Assembly: GCA_045126515.1 (NCBI GenBank)
Contig: JBGVOM010000155.1
Location: forward strand, 1-31,298
Origin: RUG11237 sp045126515
Lineage (GTDB): Bacteria; Bacillota; Clostridia; Lachnospirales; Lachnospiraceae
Reading direction: 5' to 3'
Length of the DNA stretch: 31,298 nt
Positions 16,701 to 24,301 of the stretch are shown piece by piece. The notes under the pieces are model-generated. The model did no database searches. It worked only from the letters and a program-made list of their open reading frames with translations, and was not told the DNA's origin. The position numbers and the translations under genes are program-made. How positions within the stretch are numbered: position 1 is the stretch's first letter; the number at the start of each line of letters is the position of its first letter.

Positions 16701-16911
16701 TAAGAAACTTCTTAAAAAACATAAATATCCACCAGAAGGTATGGATGATGCAGTACAGACTGTTATGACTCAATGTGAACTTTGGACGGATAACAATGAT
16801 ATGGGGCGAGAAGAAAATGTAGTGGATTTTCATAGCAGTGTTTCCTATGTGAATGAGGATAGAAGTACGATGATGGTAGCTGAGTCACAGACGAAATACG
16901 GACAAGAATAG
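13717..16911 (+). CDS. hsdR: Type I restriction endonuclease subunit HsdR
   Basis: A 1064-residue motor and nuclease. The N-terminal PD-(D/E)xK nuclease core is PDIILFINGLPVVLIELKSP (about residues 138-157: D...E.K). The SF2 translocase follows, with Walker A HTQGSGKS at residue 287 onward, DEAH at 398-401 (MADEAHRGQYG), GFTGTPI, and motif VI QAIARVNRVF. The C-terminal helical domain (DUF3387-type region) contacts the methylase. It cuts unmodified DNA after translocation. AAAGGAG 10 bases upstream fits ATG 13717; the TTG at 13708 does not. It is followed 12 bases later by the DUF262 gene, so the two are co-transcribed. Confidence 0.96.
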   Translation: MSTTFTEADYENSIIELFQNMGYQYVYGPDIERDFYSPLYKDVLIEYIHRLNPSLPEEAISDAMYKLQNYENGDLVQKNEVFMDYIQHGIPVRYTADGEMCFSLAYIVDYKNVDNNSFIVANQWTFIENSNKRPDIILFINGLPVVLIELKSPSREETDASEGYLQIRNYIHEIPSMFIYNCISVISDQLTSKAGTITSGEDRFMEWKTKDGNYENTQYAQFDTFFEGMFDRARLLDIIKNFICFSDEGLKKYKILAGYHQYFAVNKAVQMAKKATVTDGKGGVFWHTQGSGKSLSMVFYAHLLQEALDSPTIVVITDRNDLDDQLFGQFARCSAFLRQVPVHATCRKLGPSSTKDDIGLKDWLNGRQANGIIFTTMQKFEESEEPLSERRNIIVMADEAHRGQYGLKEKIKMVENEDGEKEAKIVTGTARTIRNCLPNATYVGFTGTPISMKDRSTREVFGDYIDIYDMTQAVEDGATRPVYYESRVIKLKLDEATLKLIDAEYDLMASNADAEVVEKSKKQLGQMEAILGNDKTIDSLVCDILDHYDNNRANLLTGKAMIVAYSRSIAMKIYKRILELRPTWTEKVGVVMTDSNKDPEEWKEIIGNKRHKDEMAKKFKDNDSPLKIAIVVDMWLTGFDVPALATMYVYKPMKGYNLMQAIARVNRVFKDKEGGLVVDYVGIASALKEAMNDYTSRDKKNYGDTDVAKVAYPKFLEKLSICQDFFHGYDYSKFMTGSDLERSKAISGGVNFIVGVNKEKERTEFLKEALLLKQALSLCSSMVEESLRIEAAFFESVRVLVMRLMNQGQGKKISLPEMNARINELLKASIKSDGVINLFSDVSQNFSLFDPKFLEEISKMKEKNLAVELLKKLIAEQVQIYRRTNVVKSEKFSEIIQQTMNRYLNGMLTNEQVIEELLNLAKQIAAAKQEGDKLGLTADELAFYDALTKPQAIKDFYENEELIAITKELADTLRKNRTIDWQKRDSARAKMRMMIKKLLKKHKYPPEGMDDAVQTVMTQCELWTDNNDMGREENVVDFHSSVSYVNEDRSTMMVAESQTKYGQE

Positions 16912-16923
16912 GAGGAATGAGCA

Positions 16924-18990
16924 TTGGATGCGACAAAGGGAAATATATATTCAATACTAAATGGGAATAAGCAGTTTCTGATTCCGGTATATCAGCGTTA
17001 TTATAGCTGGGATATTGAACAGTGCAGAAGACTTTGGAATGATATTGTTGACATGCAGAAAAAGAATAAGCAGGGACATTTTGTAGGTTCCATTGTTAAT
17101 ATAGCAGAACAGGCGATGCCAACAGGAGTTCAGAAATATATGATTATTGATGGACAGCAGAGAATGACAACCTTGACTTTGCTATTGATAGCACTTAGAG
17201 ATTATGCAATAAATCATCCAGAGGATACCAGCATTAATTCTCGCCGAATAGATAACATGTTGTTAAAAAATGAATATGAAAATGGCGATGAAAGATACAA
17301 ATTGTTATTAACAGAGAATGATAGAGATATTCTTATAAGATTGGTAGAGAAAAAACCGATACCTGAGAATACTGTGTCACGTTTGTTGACAAATCATAGA
17401 TTTTTTGTAGAGCAAATAGAGAAGAACGAGTTGATGCCGGCAGAAATTTATGAATCTATAGGAAAATTACAGATAGTAAATATAACGTTGGATAGAGCTG
17501 TGGATGATGCACAGGCAATTTTTGAAAGCCTGAATTCTACCGGTAAAGAACTGTCAGAATCGGATTTGATCCGAAATTATATATTGATGGGATTGGAAAA
17601 CGATGAGCAGAGTTATGTATATGAACATTTTTGGAGACCAATGGAGTTAATGTTTGAGTATGAAAAACAAGACTCTGTTATGGATAAATTTTTCCGTGAC
17701 TATCTTACAATGAAGTTAACCAGAATTCCCAAAATAGACAAGGTATATGAAGAGTTTAAATTGTATCATGTGAACTGTGAATTCTCATCAGTTCGTGATT
17801 TGTGTGAAGATTTATTAAAATATGCAAAATATTACACAGATATGGTTTTTGCTAGAAGTTCAAATCCTGTAATTAAAAATTTGTATGTGGATGTGAATGA
17901 TCTGCGAATGGAAGTTGCATTCCCGTTTTTACTTAAAGTACATAATGATTGTTCAGAGGGACTTATTACAGAAGAGAATTTTATTGAAATACTTAAGATG
18001 TGCATAAGCTATGTTTTTAGAAGAAATATCTGTGATATTCCAACAAATTCGTTAAATAAGACATTTGCTACTTTGCGGAACGAGATAAAGCAAGATGATT
18101 ATATGAATTCCATTAAAGCGTTCTTTGTTTTGCGAGATGATTATAAACAGTTCCCGGATGATGATAAATTTGAAGCTGCATTTGTTTCAAGAGATATTTA
18201 TAATATGCGTTCAAGGAACTATATTTTAAGCCATCTGGAAAATTATAATAATAAGGCTCCGATTATAATTGAGAATTACACCATTGAGCATATTATGCCA
18301 CAGAATGCTAATCCTAATGATGAATGGAAGCAAGAATTGGGACCAAATTGGAAGGATGTGCAGAAAAAATATCTTCATACAATAGGAAATCTCACGCTTA
18401 CGGCTTATAATTCTGAAATGAGCGATAAACCATTTATGGTAAAAATGGAGATGGAAGGTGGATTTAAGGAAAGCGCCTTACGATTAAATTCATATCTCGT
18501 GAAATTGACGGAATGGAATGAAAATCATATTAAAGAGAGAGCGAAATTATTATCGGATAAAGCAAAGGAAGTATGGGAGTATCCTAAAATATCAGAAGAA
18601 GAACTTGCACCATACTGTGTGGAAGAAAAGCCGACACAGAAGTATTCATTGGATACATATGATATTAATGTGTTTACGAAGACATTATTTGAAGTATTAG
18701 ATAAGCGAATTATGAATCTTTCCTCAGATGTAAAGAGGGAATATAAGAAATTGTATATAGCTTATAAATTGGATACGAACTTTGTGGATGTGGTTGTACA
18801 GAAGCAGAGATTAAGAATATCTGTGAATATGAAGTTTTCAGAAATTCATGATCCTAAAGGCATCTGCAAGGATATTACTGGTCTTGGACGATGGGGTAAT
18901 GGTGATGTCGAGTTATTTATGGAGCATACATCAGATGTAGATAATGTTATGGAGATAATTGAGCAATCGTATAGGATGCAGGCAGAATAG
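16924..18990 (+). CDS. DUF262/DUF1524 (GmrSD-like) protein with C-terminal DUF5655-like domain
   Basis: A 688-residue protein. The N-terminal DUF262 domain shows IPVYQRYYSWDIEQC and the ParB-like nucleotidase motif IIDGQQRMTTL (DGQQR). The central-to-C-terminal DUF1524 HNH nuclease motif is YTIEHIMPQ followed by LHTIGNLTLTAYN. The last about 100 residues (RLRISVNMKFSEIHDPKGIC, GLGRWGNGDVELFM) match the DUF5655 type. GmrSD proteins cleave DNA with modified cytosine. Placement directly after hsdR suggests it adds defence against modified phage. The start is TTG at 16924 behind AGGAGG (8 bases); the ATG at 16918 is out of frame. The fusion in one chain, instead of separate GmrS and GmrD, is known in this family. 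Confidence 0.88.
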   Translation: MDATKGNIYSILNGNKQFLIPVYQRYYSWDIEQCRRLWNDIVDMQKKNKQGHFVGSIVNIAEQAMPTGVQKYMIIDGQQRMTTLTLLLIALRDYAINHPEDTSINSRRIDNMLLKNEYENGDERYKLLLTENDRDILIRLVEKKPIPENTVSRLLTNHRFFVEQIEKNELMPAEIYESIGKLQIVNITLDRAVDDAQAIFESLNSTGKELSESDLIRNYILMGLENDEQSYVYEHFWRPMELMFEYEKQDSVMDKFFRDYLTMKLTRIPKIDKVYEEFKLYHVNCEFSSVRDLCEDLLKYAKYYTDMVFARSSNPVIKNLYVDVNDLRMEVAFPFLLKVHNDCSEGLITEENFIEILKMCISYVFRRNICDIPTNSLNKTFATLRNEIKQDDYMNSIKAFFVLRDDYKQFPDDDKFEAAFVSRDIYNMRSRNYILSHLENYNNKAPIIIENYTIEHIMPQNANPNDEWKQELGPNWKDVQKKYLHTIGNLTLTAYNSEMSDKPFMVKMEMEGGFKESALRLNSYLVKLTEWNENHIKERAKLLSDKAKEVWEYPKISEEELAPYCVEEKPTQKYSLDTYDINVFTKTLFEVLDKRIMNLSSDVKREYKKLYIAYKLDTNFVDVVVQKQRLRISVNMKFSEIHDPKGICKDITGLGRWGNGDVELFMEHTSDVDNVMEIIEQSYRMQAE

Positions 18991-19018
18991 AAATTTTTTG
19001 CCAAGAGATTATTGTAGG

Positions 19019-19047
19019 TTGCAAAATATATTATTTTGCCTTATAGA
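19019..19047 (+). promoter_or_regulatory. Possible promoter of the RT-associated ncRNA
   Basis: TTGCAA (19019-19024), 17 bases, TATAGA (19042-19047): a moderate match that would start RNA at about 19054. It overlaps two hairpins, GCAAAATA-TAT-TATTTTGC (19021-19039) and CCTTATAG-AAGTGG-CTATAAGG (19039-19060), which could instead be the end of the R-M operon. Confidence 0.4.
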
Positions 19048-19052
19048 AGTGG

Positions 19053-19142
19053 CTATAAGGGGATTATGTATTCTATGTCAAGAACGTTCTTGACCAGAAT
19101 TAATAGTATACAGTTGATAATATTAAGAATTATATTGTCCAT
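19053..19142 (-). CDS. Antisense ORF in the ncRNA locus: possible Neo-like cDNA-encoded peptide
   Basis: On the - strand there is a perfect AGGAGGT (19155-19149), 6 bases later ATG (19142-19140), then 29 codons of a very hydrophobic helix (MDNIILNIINCILLILVKNV...). The stop TAG (19055-19053) lies inside a hairpin arm. A TATAAT box (19172-19167) sits at the right distance upstream, with a weak TTG.. -35 about 18 bases before it. The same frame is open upstream to 19289, 78 codons in all. It could be a repeat-type ORF formed on concatemeric cDNA, as in DRT2/Neo, or a free-standing small hydrophobic toxin-like peptide. Expression from the chromosome is not shown. Confidence 0.45.
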   Translation of the reverse strand: MDNIILNIINCILLILVKNVLDIEYIIPL

Positions 19143-19298
19143 TGTATGACCTCCTATTACCAGTGAATTATAGTAGCTGTTAATATTATTATACAATACA
19201 TCGTATGTGGAGGATGGTAGAGTTCCTTGTGAAAACAAGGTCCAATTGATTTTAATGCTTACTGATATTAGATATCTACCGGTCGTTACTCAGTAAGC
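19054..19298 (+). ncRNA. Candidate reverse-transcriptase template ncRNA
   Basis: The 320-bp gap before the RT has no convincing + strand gene but has ordered structure. Features are a perfect 18-base palindrome centred on AGAACGTTCT (19077-19094), a CCTTGT-GAAA-ACAAGG tetraloop hairpin (19225-19240), and a 9-bp stem GCTTACTGA (19257-19265) / TCAGTAAGC (19290-19298). The RT ribosome binding site follows at once. Defence RTs of the UG/DRT classes and retrons use an ncRNA encoded directly upstream as template. The ends are guesses from the promoter and the last hairpin. Confidence 0.55.
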
Positions 19299-19311
19299 TT
19301 TTAGGAGAAAA

Positions 19312-20613
19312 ATGAGTAGAAAGATATATAAAGATAAATATTATACGCACTTAGATGTGAAGAAACATCATAAGGACTATCAGCAAAGAGTCCAGAATAT
19401 TAATTGGGTCAGTAGACATGGCTTTTATCCATTTATTCATTTTAAAATGGATTGCAGTAAATATACTGTTATTGAAAATGGAAAAAAAGATATTAAGCCA
19501 AAGGAAAGAGATATATATTATGCTGCACATATTGACAGATTTATATATGAGTATTATGGAAACCGTCTTAATAACAGATACAATGAGTATATGAAATCAA
19601 ATGGGATAAGCCGTGTTTCAACAGCTTATAGAAATTGTACACCAGGAAAATGTAATATTGATTTTGCAAAAGAAGTATTTGAATATATTGTAAAATGTGA
19701 ATCGGCTTACATTTTTGTGGGTGACTTCAGCCAATTTTTTGATAACCTTGACCATAAATATTTAAAAGAAAAAATAAAAAGTGTAATCAACGAGGAGTCA
19801 TTAGATGCTGCTGATTATGCTATTTACAAAAATATTACGAAGTTTACATATATTGAAGCTGATGATATAGAGTCTGAGAAGGGTCTGTTGAGAAGAGATA
19901 TGCGAGGTATGGATAAGTATTTTGAAACAGATGAATTTCATGAGTTTAAGAAAAATCATCTTCGCAAGAACCTTAAAGATTATCAGATTCCACAAGGTTC
20001 ATCTATAAGTGCTGTATATGCTAATGTTTATATGATAGATTTTGATAAAAAAATAAATGACTTTATCACTTCACAGAAAGGGATGTATAGAAGATATTGT
20101 GATGATATTATAATTGTTGTTCCTATGACACAAGAAGATGTAAAAGGAAAAAATGAGGAGATTGCTAAATTTATTTACAGTACCAGAGATGGCATTCCTA
20201 ATTTAGAATTAAACGAGGATAAAACTGAACATTTTTTCTACGATAATGGAATTATAGAAAAGATAAAGGGGAAAAGTAATCTTATTAATTATCTTGGCTT
20301 TACATTTGATGGAAAAACTGTTCGGATAAGAGATAAGAGTTTGTTTAAGTTTTATTGTAGAGCATATAGAAAAATAAAAAAAGTAAAAGAGAATACTGAT
20401 GAAAAGTCTTTTAATGCAGGAAAGAAAGCAATTTATCATTCATATACACATTTAGGTGTAAGCAAGTATTCTAAAGACCATGGGAATTTTCTTACATATG
20501 CTTATAAGGCAGATGAAATATTTAGTCAGAGTAAACTGCTTGTTAGCGATATTAGGAATCAAGTGAAAAAACACTGGTATAAGATTGACAGTAAGTTAAA
20601 AAGTGAAAGTTGA
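19312..20613 (+). CDS. Defence-type reverse transcriptase (UG/DRT-like)
   Basis: A 433-residue reverse transcriptase. RT motifs in order: FVGDFSQFFDNLDHKYLK (first catalytic Asp), PQGSSISAVYANVYMIDFD, RYCDDIIIV with the active site YCDD at residues 262-265, LELNEDKTEHF, and YLGFTFDG. The C-terminus is a basic thumb region (FKFYCRAYRKIKKVKEN). It lacks the NAxxH and VTG motifs of retron RTs and has no maturase or endonuclease domain of group II introns. This fits the 'unknown group' RTs that act in phage defence (DRTs). YCDD and the upstream ncRNA-like region recall DRT2, but class cannot be fixed by eye. AGGAG precedes ATG 19312. The unknown gene follows after 56 bases. Confidence 0.88.
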   Translation: MSRKIYKDKYYTHLDVKKHHKDYQQRVQNINWVSRHGFYPFIHFKMDCSKYTVIENGKKDIKPKERDIYYAAHIDRFIYEYYGNRLNNRYNEYMKSNGISRVSTAYRNCTPGKCNIDFAKEVFEYIVKCESAYIFVGDFSQFFDNLDHKYLKEKIKSVINEESLDAADYAIYKNITKFTYIEADDIESEKGLLRRDMRGMDKYFETDEFHEFKKNHLRKNLKDYQIPQGSSISAVYANVYMIDFDKKINDFITSQKGMYRRYCDDIIIVVPMTQEDVKGKNEEIAKFIYSTRDGIPNLELNEDKTEHFFYDNGIIEKIKGKSNLINYLGFTFDGKTVRIRDKSLFKFYCRAYRKIKKVKENTDEKSFNAGKKAIYHSYTHLGVSKYSKDHGNFLTYAYKADEIFSQSKLLVSDIRNQVKKHWYKIDSKLKSES

Positions 20614-20669
20614 TAATTAGAAGTCAAATAATATTACAAATCTCAAAAATAAAAATGGGAGGTGTTGTT

Positions 20670-22298
20670 ATGGATTTCAGCAAAGAAAAAATAAGAGAAG
20701 AAATATATGAAATCTATGAAAGAATGCTTTTATTAGCTTATTTGAATGGAGCAAATTTGAAAGAAATACTTTCGGAAGTTGTATCAGAAATTAAAGAATT
20801 TCAGATAAGCAAGGATAAAAATGATTGGATCCCGAATGGTTATGAGGAACTATGGTTTATTAATAGTATGGCAAATAAGTTGAATACAACACCCGCCTTT
20901 TTCTTTATTCCGAATCCCAATCTTAAGGAGAAAGTTGTAAAAGAGTTGATTGAAAGAGGAAAGCAATCAACTGATTTGATGGATATTGATTTTTATGACG
21001 AAGATAATCCTTATTCTGGTGTGGAAATTAATTTTATAGTTAAGAAGAGAAATAGATATTGTTCAAATGCTGATTTTGCAAAATATGAAGCTGAACTTAT
21101 GGGAGTATCGATAACGGGAGAACTTGCATCCGAAGATAAAATTACGAGTTTGTATTCTGTAATGTTTAGAAAATGTGATGATTTTTATGATATTGTACTG
21201 TGTTATAAACGTTTATTTTATATGGGTGAAGAGAATGATTATTTTTTCTCTAATATGCAAATTTATAGTGAAAAGGAAGGAGAACTGTCTGATTTTATAG
21301 AAAATTGTATTCAGAAAAAAGTAGAAGAACAAGTAAAGAATAATAAACCAAAAGTTTCTGGAATTGAAATAGACAGAATTAATGAAGATAAAGATGAGAA
21401 AACTGAAACTGCAATTAAACAGGGTCTTGGTACAATGGAGACTTTTGGAAGAAATCTTGCACAGACAAATGTGGATGATAGAAGAGGTACAGAACTTGTA
21501 GTACCAGTGTATGATACGTCCAGAACTGTAGATATATTAGATAAATATGAAGGGTTGAATGGTAAAGATGATAAGCCATATGAACGGTTGGTTATTTCAA
21601 ATGGAAATCGAGTTGTTATGAATTATAAGTATTGCATTCATTATGTTATTGAACGAAGTAGAAAAAAAGATTATGTTGGAGATATTACTTTTACTGAGTT
21701 TAAAAAAGGATATACATCGGAGTTGAATCAGCATGTGAGGAAAGAGTTGGAAAACATAGATGTAAATCAGTATCTTGATAAGGACTGCTTTTTTAGATTT
21801 AATAAACCATATCATTTACGAGCTCAAAATAGTCGTAATAGGACAGGATATGGTTGGGAGTGGGATTGGTCTGGTGGATACGGAGATTATACTGAGGGAA
21901 CTCTATATGGAGAAACAACAGATTATGTCATTGCAGGAGTTTATTTAAGTTCTGACTATACCTACAATCCGAAAAAAAGAAAAGCTTCTGCAAAAAAGAT
22001 TTCCATACAGAGTGCGGAGAAAACAATTATCCAGAATATTAATGTTGCTGGCTATTTAAATGGTACATATAAACTTGTTGCAAAATCAGGTGCAATGCCC
22101 AAGGAGAACAGTAAGAAGAAAAAACGTATACAATTATTTATTAAGGCTAGTCGTTCGGGAAAGGATAAGTATGTTCCTGTTGTTTTTGATGAAACAGAAG
22201 GTAACTTGTACATAGATAGGAAATCTTTTGATTATTACAGAGCACAAATATCTCGTCAAAAGCCGGTGATATTATATAAGACAAGTATGGAGACTTAG
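20670..22298 (+). CDS. RT-associated protein of unknown function
   Basis: A 542-residue protein I do not recognise. The first about 240 residues are mixed alpha/beta (YEELWFINSMANKLNTTPAF, SGVEINFIVKKRNRYCSNAD). A charged linker at about 220-245 (EEQVKNNKPKVSGIEIDRIN) follows, then a second domain with Gly/Trp/Tyr-rich NRTGYGWEWDWSGGYGDYTE (about 390-410). The end is rich in Lys (ENSKKKKRIQLFIKASRSGK). No nuclease, ATPase or membrane motif stands out. GGGAGGTG fits ATG 20670; the frame is open upstream to 20610 without a binding site. Position 56 bases after the RT in the same orientation makes it a likely partner or effector of the RT system. Confidence 0.7.
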   Translation: MDFSKEKIREEIYEIYERMLLLAYLNGANLKEILSEVVSEIKEFQISKDKNDWIPNGYEELWFINSMANKLNTTPAFFFIPNPNLKEKVVKELIERGKQSTDLMDIDFYDEDNPYSGVEINFIVKKRNRYCSNADFAKYEAELMGVSITGELASEDKITSLYSVMFRKCDDFYDIVLCYKRLFYMGEENDYFFSNMQIYSEKEGELSDFIENCIQKKVEEQVKNNKPKVSGIEIDRINEDKDEKTETAIKQGLGTMETFGRNLAQTNVDDRRGTELVVPVYDTSRTVDILDKYEGLNGKDDKPYERLVISNGNRVVMNYKYCIHYVIERSRKKDYVGDITFTEFKKGYTSELNQHVRKELENIDVNQYLDKDCFFRFNKPYHLRAQNSRNRTGYGWEWDWSGGYGDYTEGTLYGETTDYVIAGVYLSSDYTYNPKKRKASAKKISIQSAEKTIIQNINVAGYLNGTYKLVAKSGAMPKENSKKKKRIQLFIKASRSGKDKYVPVVFDETEGNLYIDRKSFDYYRAQISRQKPVILYKTSMET

Positions 22299-22417
22299 AG
22301 AAGATTATGAATCGGGTAGATGTTTATGATGTAGGCTTGCTGTATTTCATAAAAAATAAGATTTTTAGTCTAAGATACTATTGCAATACAACGTTTTATC
22401 CCAATAATATCTGTTTT

Positions 22418-22471
22418 TAGCTCAAGATTAGCCCAAGATTAGTCCAAGATTAGCTCAAGATTAGTTCAAGG
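22418..22471. repeat. Five tandem 11-bp repeats TAGYYCAAGAT
   Basis: TAGCTCAAGAT, TAGCCCAAGAT, TAGTCCAAGAT, TAGCTCAAGAT and a final TAGTTCAAGGC follow each other without gaps from 22418. The 11-bp period puts each copy on the same face of the helix, as for a cooperative operator. The same motif recurs downstream of the next gene (24305-24410). Confidence 0.75.
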
Positions 22472-22484
22472 CGGAAAGGAAGTA

Positions 22485-22592
22485 GTGTGAAAAATAAGTC
22501 TGAAGACCTTATTTTTCACACGGCTATTTGTTTGTGAGCAAAAACAAATAGCTTTGATGGCAGATGAAAAACTGCAATGCAGATTTTTCATC
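22485..22592. other. Three consecutive long hairpins before the AlbA_2 gene
   Basis: Stem A: GTGTGAAAAATAAG (22485-22498) with its exact complement at 22508-22521. Stem B: GCTATTTGTTT (22523-22533) with 22542-22552. Stem C: GATGAAAAACTGCA (22563-22576) with 22578-22592, one bulged base. Stems A and B are separated by 1 base and B and C by 10. They occupy the leader of the AlbA_2 gene. They may act as a terminator/attenuator array or as a structured RNA. The 22299-22417 stretch before the repeats contains nothing I can support. Confidence 0.6.
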
Positions 22593-22630
22593 GCCTCTTC
22601 GCAATAAATTGCTCAGAAATGAGGATTAAT

Positions 22631-24301
22631 ATGATATATACAGATCAACAATTGATTGAGAAAATACGAAAAATGATAATTGACTTTGAAGATGAAGTTG
22701 TCGAATTCAAGGAAGCTCGTACAAATTATTCATTCAAAGATATTGGGAAATATTTTTCAGCATTAGGAAATGAGGCAAATATACGTGGTTTTAAAGAGGC
22801 TTGGCTTATCTTTGGAGTGACAAATAAAAAAGAAATAGTGGGTACGGCCTATCGTCAGGATGGAAACCTTCAGAATCTAAAAAAAGAGATTGTTGGTGGT
22901 ACAAATGAAAGAGCTACCTTTATGGAAATTTATGAAGTGAATATGGATGGACATCGTATAGTAGCTTTTCAGATACCACCGGCAACGAGAGGAATTCCTA
23001 GAACTTGGAATGGTGCGGCGTATGCGAGGGAAGATGAGAATATAAGTCCTCTGCCAATGGACAAGGTGGACTTAATAAGAAGTCAGGTTGGAGTAGACTG
23101 GTCCAAAGAAATTGTAGAAGGTGCTACTTTCGAAGATTTAGATCCAGAAGCAGTTTCTTATGCAAGAGAGCTTTTCATAAAAAAGCAAAATGCATCAAAG
23201 AAGTCAACCGATATGTTGTTAAAAATGAATGATGTTGAGATACTGAATAAGGCAGGAATTCTAATCAAGGGAAAGATAACCAACACTGCATTGATATTAT
23301 TGGGAAAGGAAGAATCATCATACCTTTTTGATGGATTTATACCGAGAATAACATGGACTTTATATAATGGTAATGGAACAGTAAAGGCATATGAGCATTT
23401 TGACATGCCACTGCTACTAGCTGTTGATAGAGTATATTCTAAGATTAGAAATGAAAAGTATAGATATATTGCTGGACAACAAACACTATTTCCAGATGAA
23501 ACTTATCAGTATGAAGCTGATGTTGTAAAAGAAGTTCTTAATAATTGTATTGCACATTCAAATTATCAATTGCGAGGGAAAATAAATCTTGAAGAATTTG
23601 AAGATCGTCTGGTATTTATTAATGAAGGTAATTTTATTCCTGAAACAGTAGAGAGAGCTTTGGAAGAAGGCTATAAGCCTCCGTATTACCGAAATACTTT
23701 TTTATGTAGAGCTATGGTTAATTTGTATATGATTGATACAAATTCCATGGGAATACCAATGATGTACCAGATACAAAAAGAAAAATGTTTTCCTTTGCCA
23801 ACATATGATTTAAGTGATCCTAATCGTGTAAAAGTAACTTTGTATGGGAAGGTTTTGGATAAAAATTATACTCAATTGTTACATGCGAATGCGGATTTGG
23901 ATTTATTAACAGTATTTTTACTTGATAAGGTACAGAAGAAGGAAGTTATCTCGAAGGAAAGTTACTTAAAACTTAAGAAACAAGAATTGGTGGAAGGAAG
24001 ATATCCACATATATATGTTTCGTATAAGGTTGCAAATATTGTAGGACAACAGACGGATTATGTCAAAAACAAAGGCTTAAGTAATGATGTCTATAAACAG
24101 ATTATTATTAATGCATTGGAAACGATGGAAAGAGCAAGTGTTACTGAGTTGAAAGAAATATTGTTGGGTGCATTGCCAGCAGTTTTGAATGATAGGCAAC
24201 AGTCAAAGAAAGTATCTAATATCCTTCAGGCGATGAAGCGAGAGGGGATCACTGATGTTGAGGGAACCGGACATGCTGCAAGATGGTATTTGAAGAAATA
24301 G
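22631..24301 (+). CDS. Schlafen AlbA_2-domain protein with GHKL-type ATPase region
   Basis: A 556-residue protein. The N-terminal AlbA_2 (Schlafen-like) nucleic-acid domain spans residues about 1-130: EVVEFKEARTNYSFKDIGKY (E..E.KE motif), FGVTNKKEIVGTAY, and RGIPRTWNGAAYAREDEN. A HATPase_c_4-type region follows (VVKEVLNNCIAHSNYQLRGK, then FEDRLVFINEGNFIPETVER). The C-terminus is winged-helix-like (ASVTELKEILLG). Such proteins are annotated as transcriptional regulators or defence-linked RNA/DNA-binding ATPases. GAGGAT (22620-22625) supports ATG 22631; the upstream ATG at 22577 lies in hairpin C. It is flanked on both sides by TAGYYCAAGA motifs, its possible binding sites. Confidence 0.85.
   Translation: MIYTDQQLIEKIRKMIIDFEDEVVEFKEARTNYSFKDIGKYFSALGNEANIRGFKEAWLIFGVTNKKEIVGTAYRQDGNLQNLKKEIVGGTNERATFMEIYEVNMDGHRIVAFQIPPATRGIPRTWNGAAYAREDENISPLPMDKVDLIRSQVGVDWSKEIVEGATFEDLDPEAVSYARELFIKKQNASKKSTDMLLKMNDVEILNKAGILIKGKITNTALILLGKEESSYLFDGFIPRITWTLYNGNGTVKAYEHFDMPLLLAVDRVYSKIRNEKYRYIAGQQTLFPDETYQYEADVVKEVLNNCIAHSNYQLRGKINLEEFEDRLVFINEGNFIPETVERALEEGYKPPYYRNTFLCRAMVNLYMIDTNSMGIPMMYQIQKEKCFPLPTYDLSDPNRVKVTLYGKVLDKNYTQLLHANADLDLLTVFLLDKVQKKEVISKESYLKLKKQELVEGRYPHIYVSYKVANIVGQQTDYVKNKGLSNDVYKQIIINALETMERASVTELKEILLGALPAVLNDRQQSKKVSNILQAMKREGITDVEGTGHAARWYLKK

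Noticed and set aside
19077..19094. Palindrome AGAACGTTCT as an SOS (LexA) box
   Set aside because: Gram-positive LexA boxes have GAAC and GTTC separated by four bases; here they are adjacent. It is better explained as an RNA structure or other site.
19312..20613. Retron RT with msr-msd upstream
   Set aside because: The retron NAxxH and VTG motifs are missing, and the upstream region does not show the paired a1/a2 ends with msr/msd layout that I could recognise.
22418..22471. CRISPR array
   Set aside because: The repeats are 11 bp and strictly tandem without spacers.
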